A DNA stretch of 64,000 nucleotides from Chryseobacterium salivictor (GTDB lineage: Bacteria > Bacteroidota > Bacteroidia > Flavobacteriales > Weeksellaceae), in NCBI RefSeq assembly GCF_004359195.1, contig NZ_CP037954.1:372001-436000 (forward strand). The letters are read 5' to 3'. The translations under genes and the position numbers were made by a program. The notes beneath the pieces are model-generated. The model did no database searches and was not told the origin of the DNA. It was given only the letters and a program-made list of their open reading frames with translations. Below are positions 19,345 through 27,039 of the stretch, in pieces. The first letter of the stretch is position 1. The number at the start of each line of letters is the position of its first letter.

Positions 19345-20136
19345 TTACGGCTCATTATTATCATAGATGGTGATAATGGGTTGGGATGAAAATCCCTTTT
19401 CCTGCCATCTTCTTTCAAATTCTACAGGCGATAACCGGCCAAGGTTATTGTGTGGTCGGCGGTTATTATATTGATTAACCGCTCGCTTTGTAAATTTCTT
19501 CAACTGTTCAAAGTTCATGGGTTTCCATCGATCCAGATATTCTTCTTTTATGGTCTTGTTTATCCGCTCTGCATATGCATTATCCTGTGCGGACAAGGCC
19601 ATGCTTATCTGGGTAGCCCCTTCTTTCAGCAACTTGACATATTCTTTATAAATGTATTGCCCTCCTCTGTCCGAGTGATGGATTTTAGGAAAACAATGGT
19701 CTCTTACCGCCATTTTCAAGGCTTCTACATTCGCGGTTGCCCTCATATTATTGGATATTTTGTATCCTGTAATCTTTTTCGTGTATACATCAATGATGAA
19801 AACTGCGTAATAAAACCTATCGTTAACGTAAATATACGTAATATCCGACTGCCAGATGGTGTTAGGTGCATTTACCTCCATACCTTTGATAAGATTGGGA
19901 TATTCACAGGCGACGGAATGGGTCGTTTTGCGGTAATTCTTCTTGTGCTCCAGCCTGAAGCCCAATTCCATAAAAAGTTCTATGAAGCGGTCTCTGCCCA
20001 TGAATTCAGGCTTTAAGGCATAATACATTTTCTCTACTCCGCATCCTGGGTGCTCATTCCGTAGTTCGTGGGCTTCCAACATGAGAACACGTACTTTTTC
20101 ATCAAAAATATTCTGTCGATACTCAAATTGTTGCAC
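19345..20136 (-). CDS. IS3-family transposase OrfB (DDE integrase catalytic domain)
   Basis: 263 residues from a GTG at 20136. The frame is open further upstream (SEEKEFPLNALYRAVGISRQ) into the end of orfA, so the true product is probably an OrfA-OrfB fusion made by -1 frameshifting. Catalytic DDE residues are visible in WQSDITYIYV (first Asp), HHSDRGGQYI (second Asp) and NAYAERINKTIKEEYL (Glu). The N-terminal HTH_21-like part (EHPGCGVEKMYYAL) and the C-terminal NNRRPHNNLGRLSPVEF are typical of IS3/IS150-type transposases. It catalyses excision and insertion of the element. No internal stops or missing residues were noticed. Confidence 0.92.
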   Translation of the reverse strand: MQQFEYRQNIFDEKVRVLMLEAHELRNEHPGCGVEKMYYALKPEFMGRDRFIELFMELGFRLEHKKNYRKTTHSVACEYPNLIKGMEVNAPNTIWQSDITYIYVNDRFYYAVFIIDVYTKKITGYKISNNMRATANVEALKMAVRDHCFPKIHHSDRGGQYIYKEYVKLLKEGATQISMALSAQDNAYAERINKTIKEEYLDRWKPMNFEQLKKFTKRAVNQYNNRRPHNNLGRLSPVEFERRWQEKGFSSQPIITIYDNNEP

Positions 20137-20174
20137 CGCCTGCCTGCTGATCCCTACTGCCCGATATAAAGCAT

Positions 20175-20585
20175 TCAGGGGGAATTCTTTTTCTTCGGAA
20201 TGTTGCCTGAACCAACAGAGCGTTGGTTGCCGTAATTTTTTTTTATGTCAATGTCCAGATCTTCCTTGGCTATATCAATCATTTTTTCCAGATAATCGAT
20301 CATAATCTGCTTTTGACCGACGGCTTGCTCAAGCTCTTTAATCTTCTGCTCCAGTTCTTTTAGCTTATGTACACTGCTTTCTTTCATTTCTACAACTCTA
20401 ATTCCTTTCTCGTTAAAGGTAGAAAATTTATAGATCCAGTTATAAATTGCCGAATCCGAAACTCCATAAAGTTTTTCAAGCTGTAATACACTGAATTTTC
20501 CTCTCTCAAATAGAGAGACGATCTCCCTCTTAAATTCCTCACTGAAAACCCGATGCTTCTGCAGTTTCTTAATGTTTGCTTTCAT
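20175..20585 (-). CDS. IS3-family transposase OrfA (HTH DNA-binding subunit)
   Basis: A 136-residue protein beginning MKANIKKLQKHRVFSEEFK. Residues about 10-55 form a helix-turn-helix (IVSLFERGKFSVLQLEKLYG, SDSAIYNWIYKF), and residues about 68-105 a leucine-zipper-like coiled coil (LKELEQKIKELEQAVGQKQI) used for multimerisation in IS3 OrfA proteins. The last 30 residues after DIDIKK are probably only made when no frameshift occurs. It binds the terminal repeats. It overlaps orfB's open frame in the -1 register. Confidence 0.9.
   Translation of the reverse strand: MKANIKKLQKHRVFSEEFKREIVSLFERGKFSVLQLEKLYGVSDSAIYNWIYKFSTFNEKGIRVVEMKESSVHKLKELEQKIKELEQAVGQKQIMIDYLEKMIDIAKEDLDIDIKKNYGNQRSVGSGNIPKKKNSP
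20236..20244 (-). promoter_or_regulatory. Probable programmed -1 frameshift site (A9 run) in the IS
   Basis: On the transcript strand GACAT is followed by nine A near the end of orfA. A -1 slip here joins DIDIKK to the open orfB frame (KLRQPTLCWFRQHSEEKEF). A-rich slip sites between orfA and orfB are the standard control of transposase level in IS3 elements. Confidence 0.7.
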
Positions 20586-20604
20586 ATTTGTTGACTTATT
20601 TATG

Positions 20605-20862
20605 TCAACCTATATCAGGGACGGACACCAGTTCTTTTAGCTTATGTACACTGCTTTCTTTCATTTCTACAACTCTAATTCCTTTCTCGTTAAAGGTAGA
20701 AAATTTATAGATCCAGTTATAAATTGCCGAATCCGAAACTCCATAAAGTTTTTCAAGCTGTAATACACTGAATTTTCCTCTCTCAAATAGAGAGACGATC
20801 TCCCTCTTAAATTCCTCACTGAAAACCCGATGCTTCTGCAGTTTCTTAATGTTTGCTTTCAT
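20605..20862 (-). pseudogene. Truncated second copy of IS orfA
   Basis: It encodes the same first 78 residues as the intact orfA (MKANIKK to HKLKEL) and then reads out of the duplicated region into the IS end (VSVPDIG). It cannot make a full OrfA, but keeps the HTH, so it could bind the terminal repeats and interfere with transposition. Confidence 0.8.
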
Positions 20863-20904
20863 ATTTGTTGACTTATTTATGTCAACCTATATCAGGGACG
20901 GACA
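20628..20904 (-). mobile_element. Exact 277-bp duplicate of the IS right end
   Basis: Positions 20628-20904 repeat 20351-20627 without a visible difference. The copy begins inside orfA (CCAGTTCTTTTAGC) exactly where the complete element ends, and has its own terminal repeat ending TGTCCGTCCC on the minus strand. Two right ends therefore lie in direct orientation 277 bp apart. Confidence 0.9.
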
Positions 20905-20970
20905 ATATACCAAGCATCCAACACCAAACATCCAGCACCCAACACCAATACCCATCTCATAAAATTCCCT

Positions 20971-20978
20971 TAATTTTG
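20971..20978 (+). promoter_or_regulatory. Candidate -7 box for lipoate-protein ligase
   Basis: TAATTTTG fits TAnnTTTG and lies 17 bp before the ATG at 20995. No TTG at the expected upstream distance. Confidence 0.4.
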
Positions 20979-20994
20979 CACCAAAGAAAAAAAC

Positions 20995-21978
20995 ATGCTT
21001 CTCATCGATTCCCCTTCTCAAAATGCCTATTTCAATATTGCCTCGGAAGAATACCTGCTTCACCGCTTTCCGACGGAAGATATTTTCTTATTGTACGTCA
21101 ATGCGCCCTCGATTATCGTAGGGAAATTCCAAAATACCCTGGCCGAAATTAATCTCGACTATGTGAAGGAAAAAGAAATCAAAGTCGTGCGCCGGATGTC
21201 GGGTGGTGGCACAGTGTATCACGATCTGGGAAACCTCAACTTTTCCTTTCATACCCTTTTGGGCCAGAATGATTTTGGTGACTTTTCTTTTTTCACCCAA
21301 CCCGTGCTCAATATGTTGAATAAGTTAAATGTACCGGCAGAATTAAAAGGACGTAATGATTTATTGGTAGACGGCAAAAAATTCAGCGGCAACGCCAAAC
21401 TCGCGCGCCATGGAAAAATGATTCAGCACGGAACCATCCTTCTGAATTCCGAAATGGAAGTATTGGGTGAAGCTTTAAAAGTCAATCCTTTGAAATTCAT
21501 CGACAAAGCCATTAAATCTACCCGGTCGCGCGTGACCAACCTCATCAGCTATCTACCGGAAGACACGACTACAGATCACCTTAAAAACCTGCTCACTGAA
21601 GAGATCATCAAAAATAATCCGGGTGCAGAACGGTATGAACTCACCGCAGAAGACCTGCAAAACATCCAGCAGCTGATGGCAGAAAAATACGAAACCTGGG
21701 ACTGGAACTTTGGATTTTCACCCAACTATAATTTTAAGAAAGCTATCAAAGTTCCGGCTGGATTTATTGAAGTCCATCTAGAGGTCGTACAGGGCTTCAT
21801 AGAAAAAGCCAAAATATTCGGCGACTTTTTCGCCTCGAAACCGATTGAAGAACTGGAAGAACAGCTGATAGGAAAAAAACACGAAATCTCTGCTTTAAAT
21901 GAACTCCTGACCTCTGTTGACCTGACGGGGTATTTTGGAAAAGTAACGCTGGAGGAAGTACTGGAAGGATTTAACTGA
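20995..21978 (+). CDS. lplA: Lipoate-protein ligase A
   Basis: 327 residues, the normal length for LplA with its C-terminal accessory domain. The ligase joins lipoate (via lipoyl-AMP) to lysines on the E2 subunits of 2-oxoacid dehydrogenases and on GcvH in the cytoplasm. Visible family motifs are RRMSGGGTVYHDLGN at residues 66-80 (lipoate/adenylate loop), GRNDLLVDGKKFSGNA around 119-134 with the catalytic-site lysine near 129, and QHGTILLNSE. The C-terminal third (WDWNFGFSPNYNF, then a domain with ELEEQLIG) is the accessory lipoate-binding domain. It is the first gene right of the IS and seems monocistronic. Specificity for free lipoate over octanoyl transfer is inferred from the domain layout. 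Confidence 0.92.
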   Translation: MLLIDSPSQNAYFNIASEEYLLHRFPTEDIFLLYVNAPSIIVGKFQNTLAEINLDYVKEKEIKVVRRMSGGGTVYHDLGNLNFSFHTLLGQNDFGDFSFFTQPVLNMLNKLNVPAELKGRNDLLVDGKKFSGNAKLARHGKMIQHGTILLNSEMEVLGEALKVNPLKFIDKAIKSTRSRVTNLISYLPEDTTTDHLKNLLTEEIIKNNPGAERYELTAEDLQNIQQLMAEKYETWDWNFGFSPNYNFKKAIKVPAGFIEVHLEVVQGFIEKAKIFGDFFASKPIEELEEQLIGKKHEISALNELLTSVDLTGYFGKVTLEEVLEGFN

Positions 21979-22014
21979 TCCAAAAAAAAAGAGCCTGGCG
22001 AAAAAGAAAATAAA

Positions 22015-22137
22015 TCAGGAAAATGAAAGCATATCAATTACATTTTGGATCCTATACTTCATTTCTAAAGCAGACTTTGCAACCTTATTTTCCGCAATAA
22101 TCTTTAAAAGCTGCTTATCAGAAATGCTGCAGCTCAA
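22015..22137 (-). CDS. Small coding-like ORF, doubtful
   Basis: A 40-residue frame with at best a TTG start, reading SISDKQLLKIIAENKVAKSA and then LEMKYRIQNVIDMLSFS. The composition is that of a small helical protein or a relic, in convergent space between lplA and the YceI gene. No family is recognised, and it overlaps the expected 3' end of lplA transcripts. Confidence 0.2.
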   Translation of the reverse strand: MSCSISDKQLLKIIAENKVAKSALEMKYRIQNVIDMLSFS

Positions 22138-22150
22138 TTTAAACTAAAAA

Positions 22151-22175
22151 AATCCGTCTCGTAATGAGACGGATT
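22151..22175. terminator. Bidirectional terminator between lplA and the YceI gene
   Basis: Perfect 10-bp stem AATCCGTCTC / GAGACGGATT with a 5-nt loop, flanked by A-rich and T-rich sequence on the two sides. It lies between convergent genes and can serve both. Confidence 0.8.
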
Positions 22176-22207
22176 TACCTTTTAAAAATAGTTCAAAATA
22201 TTAAATA

Positions 22208-22864
22208 TTATTTCTTTTCCATGGCTTTAATTAAAATCTGAAGATTCACCTCATCCTTAATAAGACCGTTGGCAAGTGGCAGCTGAAACTTCACGCCGAA
22301 ATCCTCTCTTTTAATATCTTTAGGTTCAGTGGCAATGGTCGCTTCAGCACCTTTTACAGAAACATTTGCATTGAACTGTACCGGTTTTGTAATTCCTTTG
22401 ATGGTCAAGTTCCCATCCAGAAGGGTGTTATAGTCACCCGATTGAGTGGGTGTGACTTTGGTAATTTCGTAAGATGCGGTCGGGAACTTGTCTGCTTCGA
22501 AGAAATCTCCGCTTTTCAGATGACCGTTTAATTTTGCCAACTGTTCCGGATCGTTTTTTAAATCTACAGAAGTCAAAGAATTCATGTCGGCCACGAATTT
22601 ACCACTTTCCAAAACGCCGTCTTTCACGGTTAGATCACCACTTTCGAATTTAATAATTCCGAAATGGCTCGATTGTTCAGATTTCACTACTTTGTACCCT
22701 TTCCATTCGATTCTGCTGTTTAAAGTATCGAGTTCATATATTGCACCCCGGTTGGTGGTAGAAACTTCGGTAACCTCGCTGGTCAGGGGTTTGTCTTTCG
22801 CACATGATACGACTGCAAATGAAAAAAGTACGAAGAAAACCGAATTGGTAATTGATTTCATCAT
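22208..22864 (-). CDS. YceI-family lipoprotein
   Basis: 218 residues. The signal peptide ends in a lipobox (FAVVSC, Cys21), so the mature protein is a lipoprotein. The body matches the YceI fold, a lipocalin-like barrel that binds isoprenoid or similar lipids: YELDTLNSRIEWKGYKVV, FGIIKFESGDL, FVADMNSLTSVDL, LNGHLKSGDFFEADKFPTAS, GNLTIKGITKPVQF and the closing REDFGVKFQL. The ligand cannot be read here. It starts at MMKSITN; the second Met would do as well. Divergent from an ABC ATPase gene with a 78-bp gap, with a possible minus-strand -7 box TATTTTTG at 22901-22908. Confidence 0.88.
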   Translation of the reverse strand: MMKSITNSVFFVLFSFAVVSCAKDKPLTSEVTEVSTTNRGAIYELDTLNSRIEWKGYKVVKSEQSSHFGIIKFESGDLTVKDGVLESGKFVADMNSLTSVDLKNDPEQLAKLNGHLKSGDFFEADKFPTASYEITKVTPTQSGDYNTLLDGNLTIKGITKPVQFNANVSVKGAEATIATEPKDIKREDFGVKFQLPLANGLIKDEVNLQILIKAMEKK

Positions 22865-22930
22865 TAAATAGCTTAAATTAAATTGTTTTGGCTAAAATAA
22901 CAAAAATATCTTTATTAGAGACAAATATGT

Positions 22931-22938
22931 TATTTTTG
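22931..22938 (+). promoter_or_regulatory. Candidate -7 box, near-leaderless ABC ATPase gene
   Basis: TATTTTTG ends only 4 bp before the ATG at 22943. If this box is used, transcription would begin at or just after the start codon, giving a leaderless mRNA or use of a later start. No matching TTG was found. Confidence 0.4.
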
Positions 22939-22942
22939 CAAT

Positions 22943-23875
22943 ATGCTATTAGAAATCAAGAATTTATTTTTTTCCCATCGCCCAGAGCAAAGGCTTTTCC
23001 AGAATTTTAATCTTAAAGTTGAGGAAGGGAAAATCATCGCTTTAGCAGGTGAAAGCGGCTGTGGAAAATCTACTATTTTAAATTTAATTTACGGCCTTCT
23101 CGAATGGGAAAAAGGCCAAATCATTTTTAATGGCGCACCGATTTTGGGACCTACAAAAAATTTGGTTCCCGGCGAAGATCATATGAAACTGGTCGCTCAG
23201 AATTACGATCTGATGCCCTATTCTACGGTGGCAGATAATGTGGGGAAATTTATTTCCAATATCAATTTAAAAGAGAAAAAAGAAAGAGTTCAGGAACTTT
23301 TAACGGTGGTTGGACTTGAAGAATACGAAAACACATTACCCAAATATCTGAGTGGTGGACAAATGCAGAGAGTCGCCATTGCAAGAGCGCTTTCGGTAAT
23401 GCCCAAGCTTTTATTACTAGATGAACCTTTCAGCAATATCGACTTTTCCAGAAAAATAGAACTGCGCGAACGGCTTTTTAATTACGTTCGGGAAAAGAAT
23501 ATTTCGCTCCTTATTTCGACACATGAAATCCAGGAAGTTATGCCTTGGCTGGATCAGATTATTGTTCTGCAAGGCGGACGGCTCATCCAAAATGATGATG
23601 CAGAAGAAACCTACAATAATCCTTACAATCAATATGTTGCGTCACTTTTCGGTGAGGTAAATGTTTTTTCGGAGGAAGAAAAATTAGAATTAAATATTTC
23701 TAAAAAGTTCTGGTATCCACACGAAATAACCATTTCAGATCATGGAAAAGAAGCCGAAGTTTTAGAAAGCCGTTTTGCCGGAAGCTGTTACTGGACGAAA
23801 ATTTCCCTGAATGGCAAACAACTGATTATTTACACCGCGGAAAAAGCGGAAGGTTTGATTAAAATAAATCTTTAA
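22943..23875 (+). CDS. ABC transporter ATP-binding protein
   Basis: 310 residues. Walker A GESGCGKST (36-44), Q-loop near VAQNYDLMPY, signature LSGGQ (136-140) followed by MQRVAIARAL, Walker B LLLLDEPF (157-163) and the switch His in ISTHEIQE (194). After residue about 225 there is a C-terminal extension (FWYPHEITISDHGK, VLESRFAGSCYWTKI) that looks like a TOBE-type domain as in importer ATPases of the CysA/PotA/FbpC group. No permease or binding protein is encoded beside it, so the substrate is unknown. The partners must be elsewhere or the subunit is shared. It appears monocistronic. Confidence 0.85.
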   Translation: MLLEIKNLFFSHRPEQRLFQNFNLKVEEGKIIALAGESGCGKSTILNLIYGLLEWEKGQIIFNGAPILGPTKNLVPGEDHMKLVAQNYDLMPYSTVADNVGKFISNINLKEKKERVQELLTVVGLEEYENTLPKYLSGGQMQRVAIARALSVMPKLLLLDEPFSNIDFSRKIELRERLFNYVREKNISLLISTHEIQEVMPWLDQIIVLQGGRLIQNDDAEETYNNPYNQYVASLFGEVNVFSEEEKLELNISKKFWYPHEITISDHGKEAEVLESRFAGSCYWTKISLNGKQLIIYTAEKAEGLIKINL

Positions 23876-23883
23876 AAATAAAA

Positions 23884-23935
23884 AAAGCCAGGCCAATTCA
23901 GCGTTTGCAAATGGAGGCCTGACTTTTCTCAGTTC
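23884..23935. terminator. Probable terminator between convergent genes
   Basis: AAAGCCAGGCC pairs with GGCCTGACTTT (one mismatch) around a 21-nt loop, just past the ABC ATPase stop at 23875 and followed by T-rich DNA. The loop is long, so this is moderate evidence. Confidence 0.5.
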
Positions 23936-24089
23936 ATTTTTATCTTTTGAAAATAATTCTTAGCTTTGTTATTCAAAACGTAAGGAAATTTTTGGTTAAT
24001 TCTCTTTCTGCCCCTGAGACGAAATTAGTACGATTCCTTTGTACAACTAGTCTTTGAAACGGAACCCTGTCCAAATTTTTCCTTTTTTT

Positions 24090-24422
24090 TTACGCCTTTT
24101 TCACAAATTCAGACTTCAAAGCCATTGATCCGAAGCCGTCGATTTTACAATCAATATTGTGGTCGCTGTCCGGGCGCAGTCTGATGTTTTTCACCTTGGT
24201 GCCTGCTTTTACCGGTTTTGGTGCACCTTTTACCGGTAAATCTTTGATTACCACTACCGAGTCGCCATTTTGTAATTCGTGTCCGTGGGCATCTAAAATT
24301 TTATCTTCATCAGCTGTTTCTCCCGGCGTCCATTCGTAGAAACACTGTGAACAAACCATTTTGCCATCCTGTTCATAAGTGAATTCCGACTGGCACTTCG
24401 GACATCCTATTGTATCGCTCAT
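24090..24422 (-). CDS. PhnA/YjdM-family zinc-ribbon protein
   Basis: 110 residues, full length for this family. The N-terminal zinc ribbon is visible as CPKC (7-10) and CSQC (24-27), followed by the C-terminal SH3-like domain ([49 protein letters not shown]). The name comes from E. coli phnA (yjdM). A role in alkylphosphonate use is not supported for the family as a whole and the function remains unclear. A good flavobacterial promoter precedes it. It is a single gene facing away from the esterase genes. Confidence 0.9.
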   Translation of the reverse strand: MSDTIGCPKCQSEFTYEQDGKMVCSQCFYEWTPGETADEDKILDAHGHELQNGDSVVVIKDLPVKGAPKPVKAGTKVKNIRLRPDSDHNIDCKIDGFGSMALKSEFVKKA

Positions 24423-24436
24423 AATTATAATTTTTA

Positions 24437-24467
24437 CAAAGATATTATTTAAATAAAGACATTACAA
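24437..24467 (-). promoter_or_regulatory. Promoter of the PhnA-family gene
   Basis: On the minus strand TTG (24465-24467) is followed after 20 nt by TATCTTTG (24437-24444), 15 bp before the start at 24422. This matches the flavobacterial sigma consensus well. Confidence 0.65.
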
Positions 24468-24583
24468 GTTGGCAGTGATTTCAACAATCCTGTTTCGTCA
24501 TTCTTAAATTCTGAATGCAGATTTTATTCATAAAACCGCTGACCGGCTGCTGATTTTGAGCGCCAATCTTCAGCCTAAATTAT

Positions 24584-24591
24584 TATCTTTG
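24584..24591 (+). promoter_or_regulatory. Candidate -7 box for the esterase pair
   Basis: TATCTTTG, 4 bp before the ATG at 24596. A TTG at 24556-24558 is 25 nt upstream, slightly far. The mRNA would be nearly leaderless. Confidence 0.45.
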
Positions 24592-24595
24592 CTCC

Positions 24596-25234
24596 ATGGA
24601 TTTACAATACACCGTTCGCGAACCCGAAAACATCAACTCAAAAACGCCTTTACTTATTTTACTTCACGGTTACGGAAGCAATGAACAGGATTTATTCAGC
24701 TTTGTGCCCACGCTGCCGGAAGACTGGTTAATTGTCAGTTTCAGAGCACCTTTCAATACCAATTACGAGGGTTATTCCTGGTATGATATTGATTTAATGA
24801 ATGAAGAAAACAGAATTGATGTTGCCCAAGCCAAACAATCAGAGCAGGCAATTTTGGAAAACATATTGAAAATCACCAATAAATATGGTTTAACAGAAAA
24901 CCAAACCCATTTGTGCGGATTTTCCCAAGGCGGAATCCTGAGTTATGCACTGGCGCTGAATCATCCCGACTTATTCACAAAAGTTGCCTGTATGAGCTGT
25001 TATGCCGAAGAAAAACTATTAACAAACATTGTAAAAGATAAAAAGAAAATTGAAAAATTAAGATTCTTTATTTCTCACGGCACTGATGATGCGATAATCC
25101 CGCTGGACTGGGGCCGCAAAGCCGCAGACTTTTTATATGAACTGGGCGCCTACTTTTCGTTCCGGGAATATATGAGCGGCCATGGCGTGAATCAGAAAAA
25201 CTATATGGATCTGATGGATTTTTTCGGAAAATAA
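24596..25234 (+). CDS. Carboxylesterase/phospholipase-type alpha/beta hydrolase
   Basis: 212 residues, the length of small cytoplasmic carboxylesterases (YpfH/EstB group). The oxyanion-side motif LLHGYGSNEQDL (22-33), nucleophile elbow GFSQGG (Ser110), acid HGTDDAIIP (Asp165) and catalytic His in SGHGV (196) are all present. No signal peptide was seen, so it acts in the cytoplasm on small esters or lysophospholipids; the true substrate is unknown. The next gene, another alpha/beta hydrolase, starts 9 bp downstream, so the two are co-transcribed. Confidence 0.88.
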   Translation: MDLQYTVREPENINSKTPLLILLHGYGSNEQDLFSFVPTLPEDWLIVSFRAPFNTNYEGYSWYDIDLMNEENRIDVAQAKQSEQAILENILKITNKYGLTENQTHLCGFSQGGILSYALALNHPDLFTKVACMSCYAEEKLLTNIVKDKKKIEKLRFFISHGTDDAIIPLDWGRKAADFLYELGAYFSFREYMSGHGVNQKNYMDLMDFFGK

Positions 25235-25243
25235 TTTTTCAAT

Positions 25244-26392
25244 ATGAGAATTTTAAAACACATTAAATTCTATTTGGTATTCTTTGCGGGTTTGGTTACT
25301 CATTTGCAAAGTCAGGTTCTCATCACAATCACTTCCGTTCCCAAGGAAACTCCGGCAGATGCCAGGATCTTCATGCCAAATTCTCTGAATAACTGGATTC
25401 CCGACGATCCTGATTTTGAATTAAAAAAAGACAGCGCCGGAAATTATATTTTACAAATCCCTGAAAATAAAGGAACTTTAGAATACAAATTTACACAGGG
25501 AAATTGGGAAACAGCGGAAGGCGATCACAATGGAAACAACTCTGACAACAGAAAACTCACCTTCAGCAAAAACGCTCAAAACGTTGAAAACAAAATACTT
25601 TCATGGGAACGTACCGCTGCAAAAAAGAACACTGCGACCGATAATGTAAAAGTTTTAAGCGAAAACTTCAGCATTCCACAGTTGAAGACCAGCCGCCGCA
25701 TCTGGATTTATCTTCCACCAGATTATGCGACTTCCACCAAAAAATATCCTGTCATTTATATGCAGGATGCACAGAATTTATTTAATGATGCCACTTCTTT
25801 TTCCGGTGAATGGAAGGTAGATAAAACTTTAAATCAGTTTTTTACGGAAGGAAACCGCGCTGCTATTGTGGTGGGAATTGAAAATGGTGGCGCAGAAAGA
25901 CTGAATGAATATTCGGCCTGGAACAACGCAAAATATGCTGGCGGAAAAGGCGACGCCTACACCGAATTTCTGGCAAAAACACTGAAACCTTATATCGATA
26001 AAAACTACCGAACTTTGCCACAGGCAAAAAACACAGCACTTATCGGAAGCTCGATGGGCGGTTTAATTTCGTTTTATGCAGGCTTGAAATATCCTGAAAA
26101 ATTCGGAAAACTCGGGATTTTCAGTCCCAGTTTCTGGTTTGCTTTTAAAGATTTAAATCTCTTTGTCAGCAAAAGTGCTAAAAATTTAAAAAACACTCAA
26201 TTTTATTTTCTCGCGGGCGTCAAAGAATCGGAAGAAATGGTTTCAGATATTGAAAAGGTCATTCCGGTTTTAATTAAAAAAGGAGTTCCGCCAGAGCATA
26301 TCAAAACTAAATTTGATGAAGACGGAACCCATTCCGAATCCTATTGGTCGCGCGAATTCGGAGCTGCTTATCTGTGGCTGTTTAAAAATTAA
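25244..26392 (+). CDS. Secreted esterase (Fes/BesA-like) with N-terminal carbohydrate-binding-like domain
   Basis: 382 residues. A hydrophobic N-terminus (HIKFYLVFFAGLVTHLQSQ) predicts export. Residues about 25-125 form a CBM20/48-like beta domain (MPNSLNNWIPDD, YILQIPENKGTLEYKF, GNWETAEGDHNGN). The rest is a putative esterase domain (pfam Esterase/D): RRIWIYLPPDYATSTKKYPV, IYMQDAQNLF, nucleophile IGSSMGG (Ser270), and a C-terminal His in DGTHSESYW. Family members cut ferric enterobactin, feruloyl esters or similar compounds, and the substrate here is not known. It follows the small esterase by 9 bp. Confidence 0.85.
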   Translation: MRILKHIKFYLVFFAGLVTHLQSQVLITITSVPKETPADARIFMPNSLNNWIPDDPDFELKKDSAGNYILQIPENKGTLEYKFTQGNWETAEGDHNGNNSDNRKLTFSKNAQNVENKILSWERTAAKKNTATDNVKVLSENFSIPQLKTSRRIWIYLPPDYATSTKKYPVIYMQDAQNLFNDATSFSGEWKVDKTLNQFFTEGNRAAIVVGIENGGAERLNEYSAWNNAKYAGGKGDAYTEFLAKTLKPYIDKNYRTLPQAKNTALIGSSMGGLISFYAGLKYPEKFGKLGIFSPSFWFAFKDLNLFVSKSAKNLKNTQFYFLAGVKESEEMVSDIEKVIPVLIKKGVPPEHIKTKFDEDGTHSESYWSREFGAAYLWLFKN

Positions 26393-26426
26393 AGGTAGAT
26401 TTTCTTTCTTTAAATTGCATTTAAAC

Positions 26427-26882
26427 TTAAGGTTCAATCACCGTAGAATTTTTCACTTCCTTGATCATAAAAGAACTTTGGGTACTGGCAATGTGCTGCA
26501 GATTCGTGAGCTTTCCCACCATAAATTCACGATATTCCTGAATATCCCGAACACAGATTTTGAGGATATAATCGTGATCTCCAGAGACATGAAAACATTC
26601 TAACACTTCCGGAAACTGCGTAATTTCCCGTTCAAACTGCGAGATATATTCCTTCTTATGCTGAACCAGTTTTACATGACATAAAACGATGAAGTTTTTC
26701 TGAATTTTTTCGGTATTCAATAAAGCCACATATTTCCTGATAACCTGGTGTTTCTCAAGTTTTTTAATCCGTTCAAATACAGCGGTAACCGATAAATCCA
26801 ATTCATTGGCCAATTGTTTGGTAGTTTTTTTGGCATCATTCTGCAGTAAAATCAGTAATTTTTTATCTTTTGTATCCAACAT
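26427..26882 (-). CDS. Lrp/AsnC-family transcriptional regulator
   Basis: 151 residues, standard length. N-terminal winged HTH (LDTKDKKLLILLQNDAKKTT, ANELDLSVTAVFERIKKLEK) at about 2-50 and C-terminal RAM/AsnC ligand-binding domain (CFHVSGDHDYILKICV, GKLTNLQHIASTQSSFMI). It is divergent from a Cys/Met-metabolism PLP enzyme with 157 bp between the two starts. Lrp-type genes beside an amino-acid degrading enzyme commonly control it with the amino acid as ligand. That link is inferred. Confidence 0.92.
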   Translation of the reverse strand: MLDTKDKKLLILLQNDAKKTTKQLANELDLSVTAVFERIKKLEKHQVIRKYVALLNTEKIQKNFIVLCHVKLVQHKKEYISQFEREITQFPEVLECFHVSGDHDYILKICVRDIQEYREFMVGKLTNLQHIASTQSSFMIKEVKNSTVIEP

Positions 26883-26920
26883 GAAATGAAATATTTTCGG
26901 TTATTACTTTTATTATTCCT

Positions 26921-26953
26921 CAAATATAAAATTAAAATCTATAAATGATTCAA
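26921..26953 (-). promoter_or_regulatory. Promoter of the Lrp-family gene
   Basis: Minus-strand TTG (26951-26953), 22 nt, then TATATTTG (26921-26928). The start is 38 bp downstream. Confidence 0.5.
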
Positions 26954-27039
26954 ACAACCGATTTATTTTCTTATTTTATTTTAAATCATTGCATTTAAGT
27001 TTAAAAACGTTCACTTTTATCAAAACAAAAATTACTATT

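Larger units (their letters stand above)
19190..20627 (-). mobile_element. Complete IS3-family insertion sequence, about 1438 bp
   Basis: Terminal inverted repeats can be aligned: left TGCCAATCCCTGAATAG and right (reverse complement) TGTCCGTCCCTGATATAG, both running into GTTGAC and ending in the TG...CA expected of IS3 elements. It carries orfA and orfB on the minus strand with a poly-A slip site between them. No target duplication was found, which fits the rearranged right flank. Both ORFs look intact, so the element may be active. Confidence 0.88.

Noticed and set aside
19450-20016. 188-codon plus-strand ORF inside the insertion sequence
   Set aside because: It is antisense to the transposase catalytic domain and has no family features.
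26989-27039. TTG-initiated N-terminal extension of the PLP lyase
   Set aside because: The extra 17 residues do not look like the family, and the ATG at 27040 gives the expected N-terminus.
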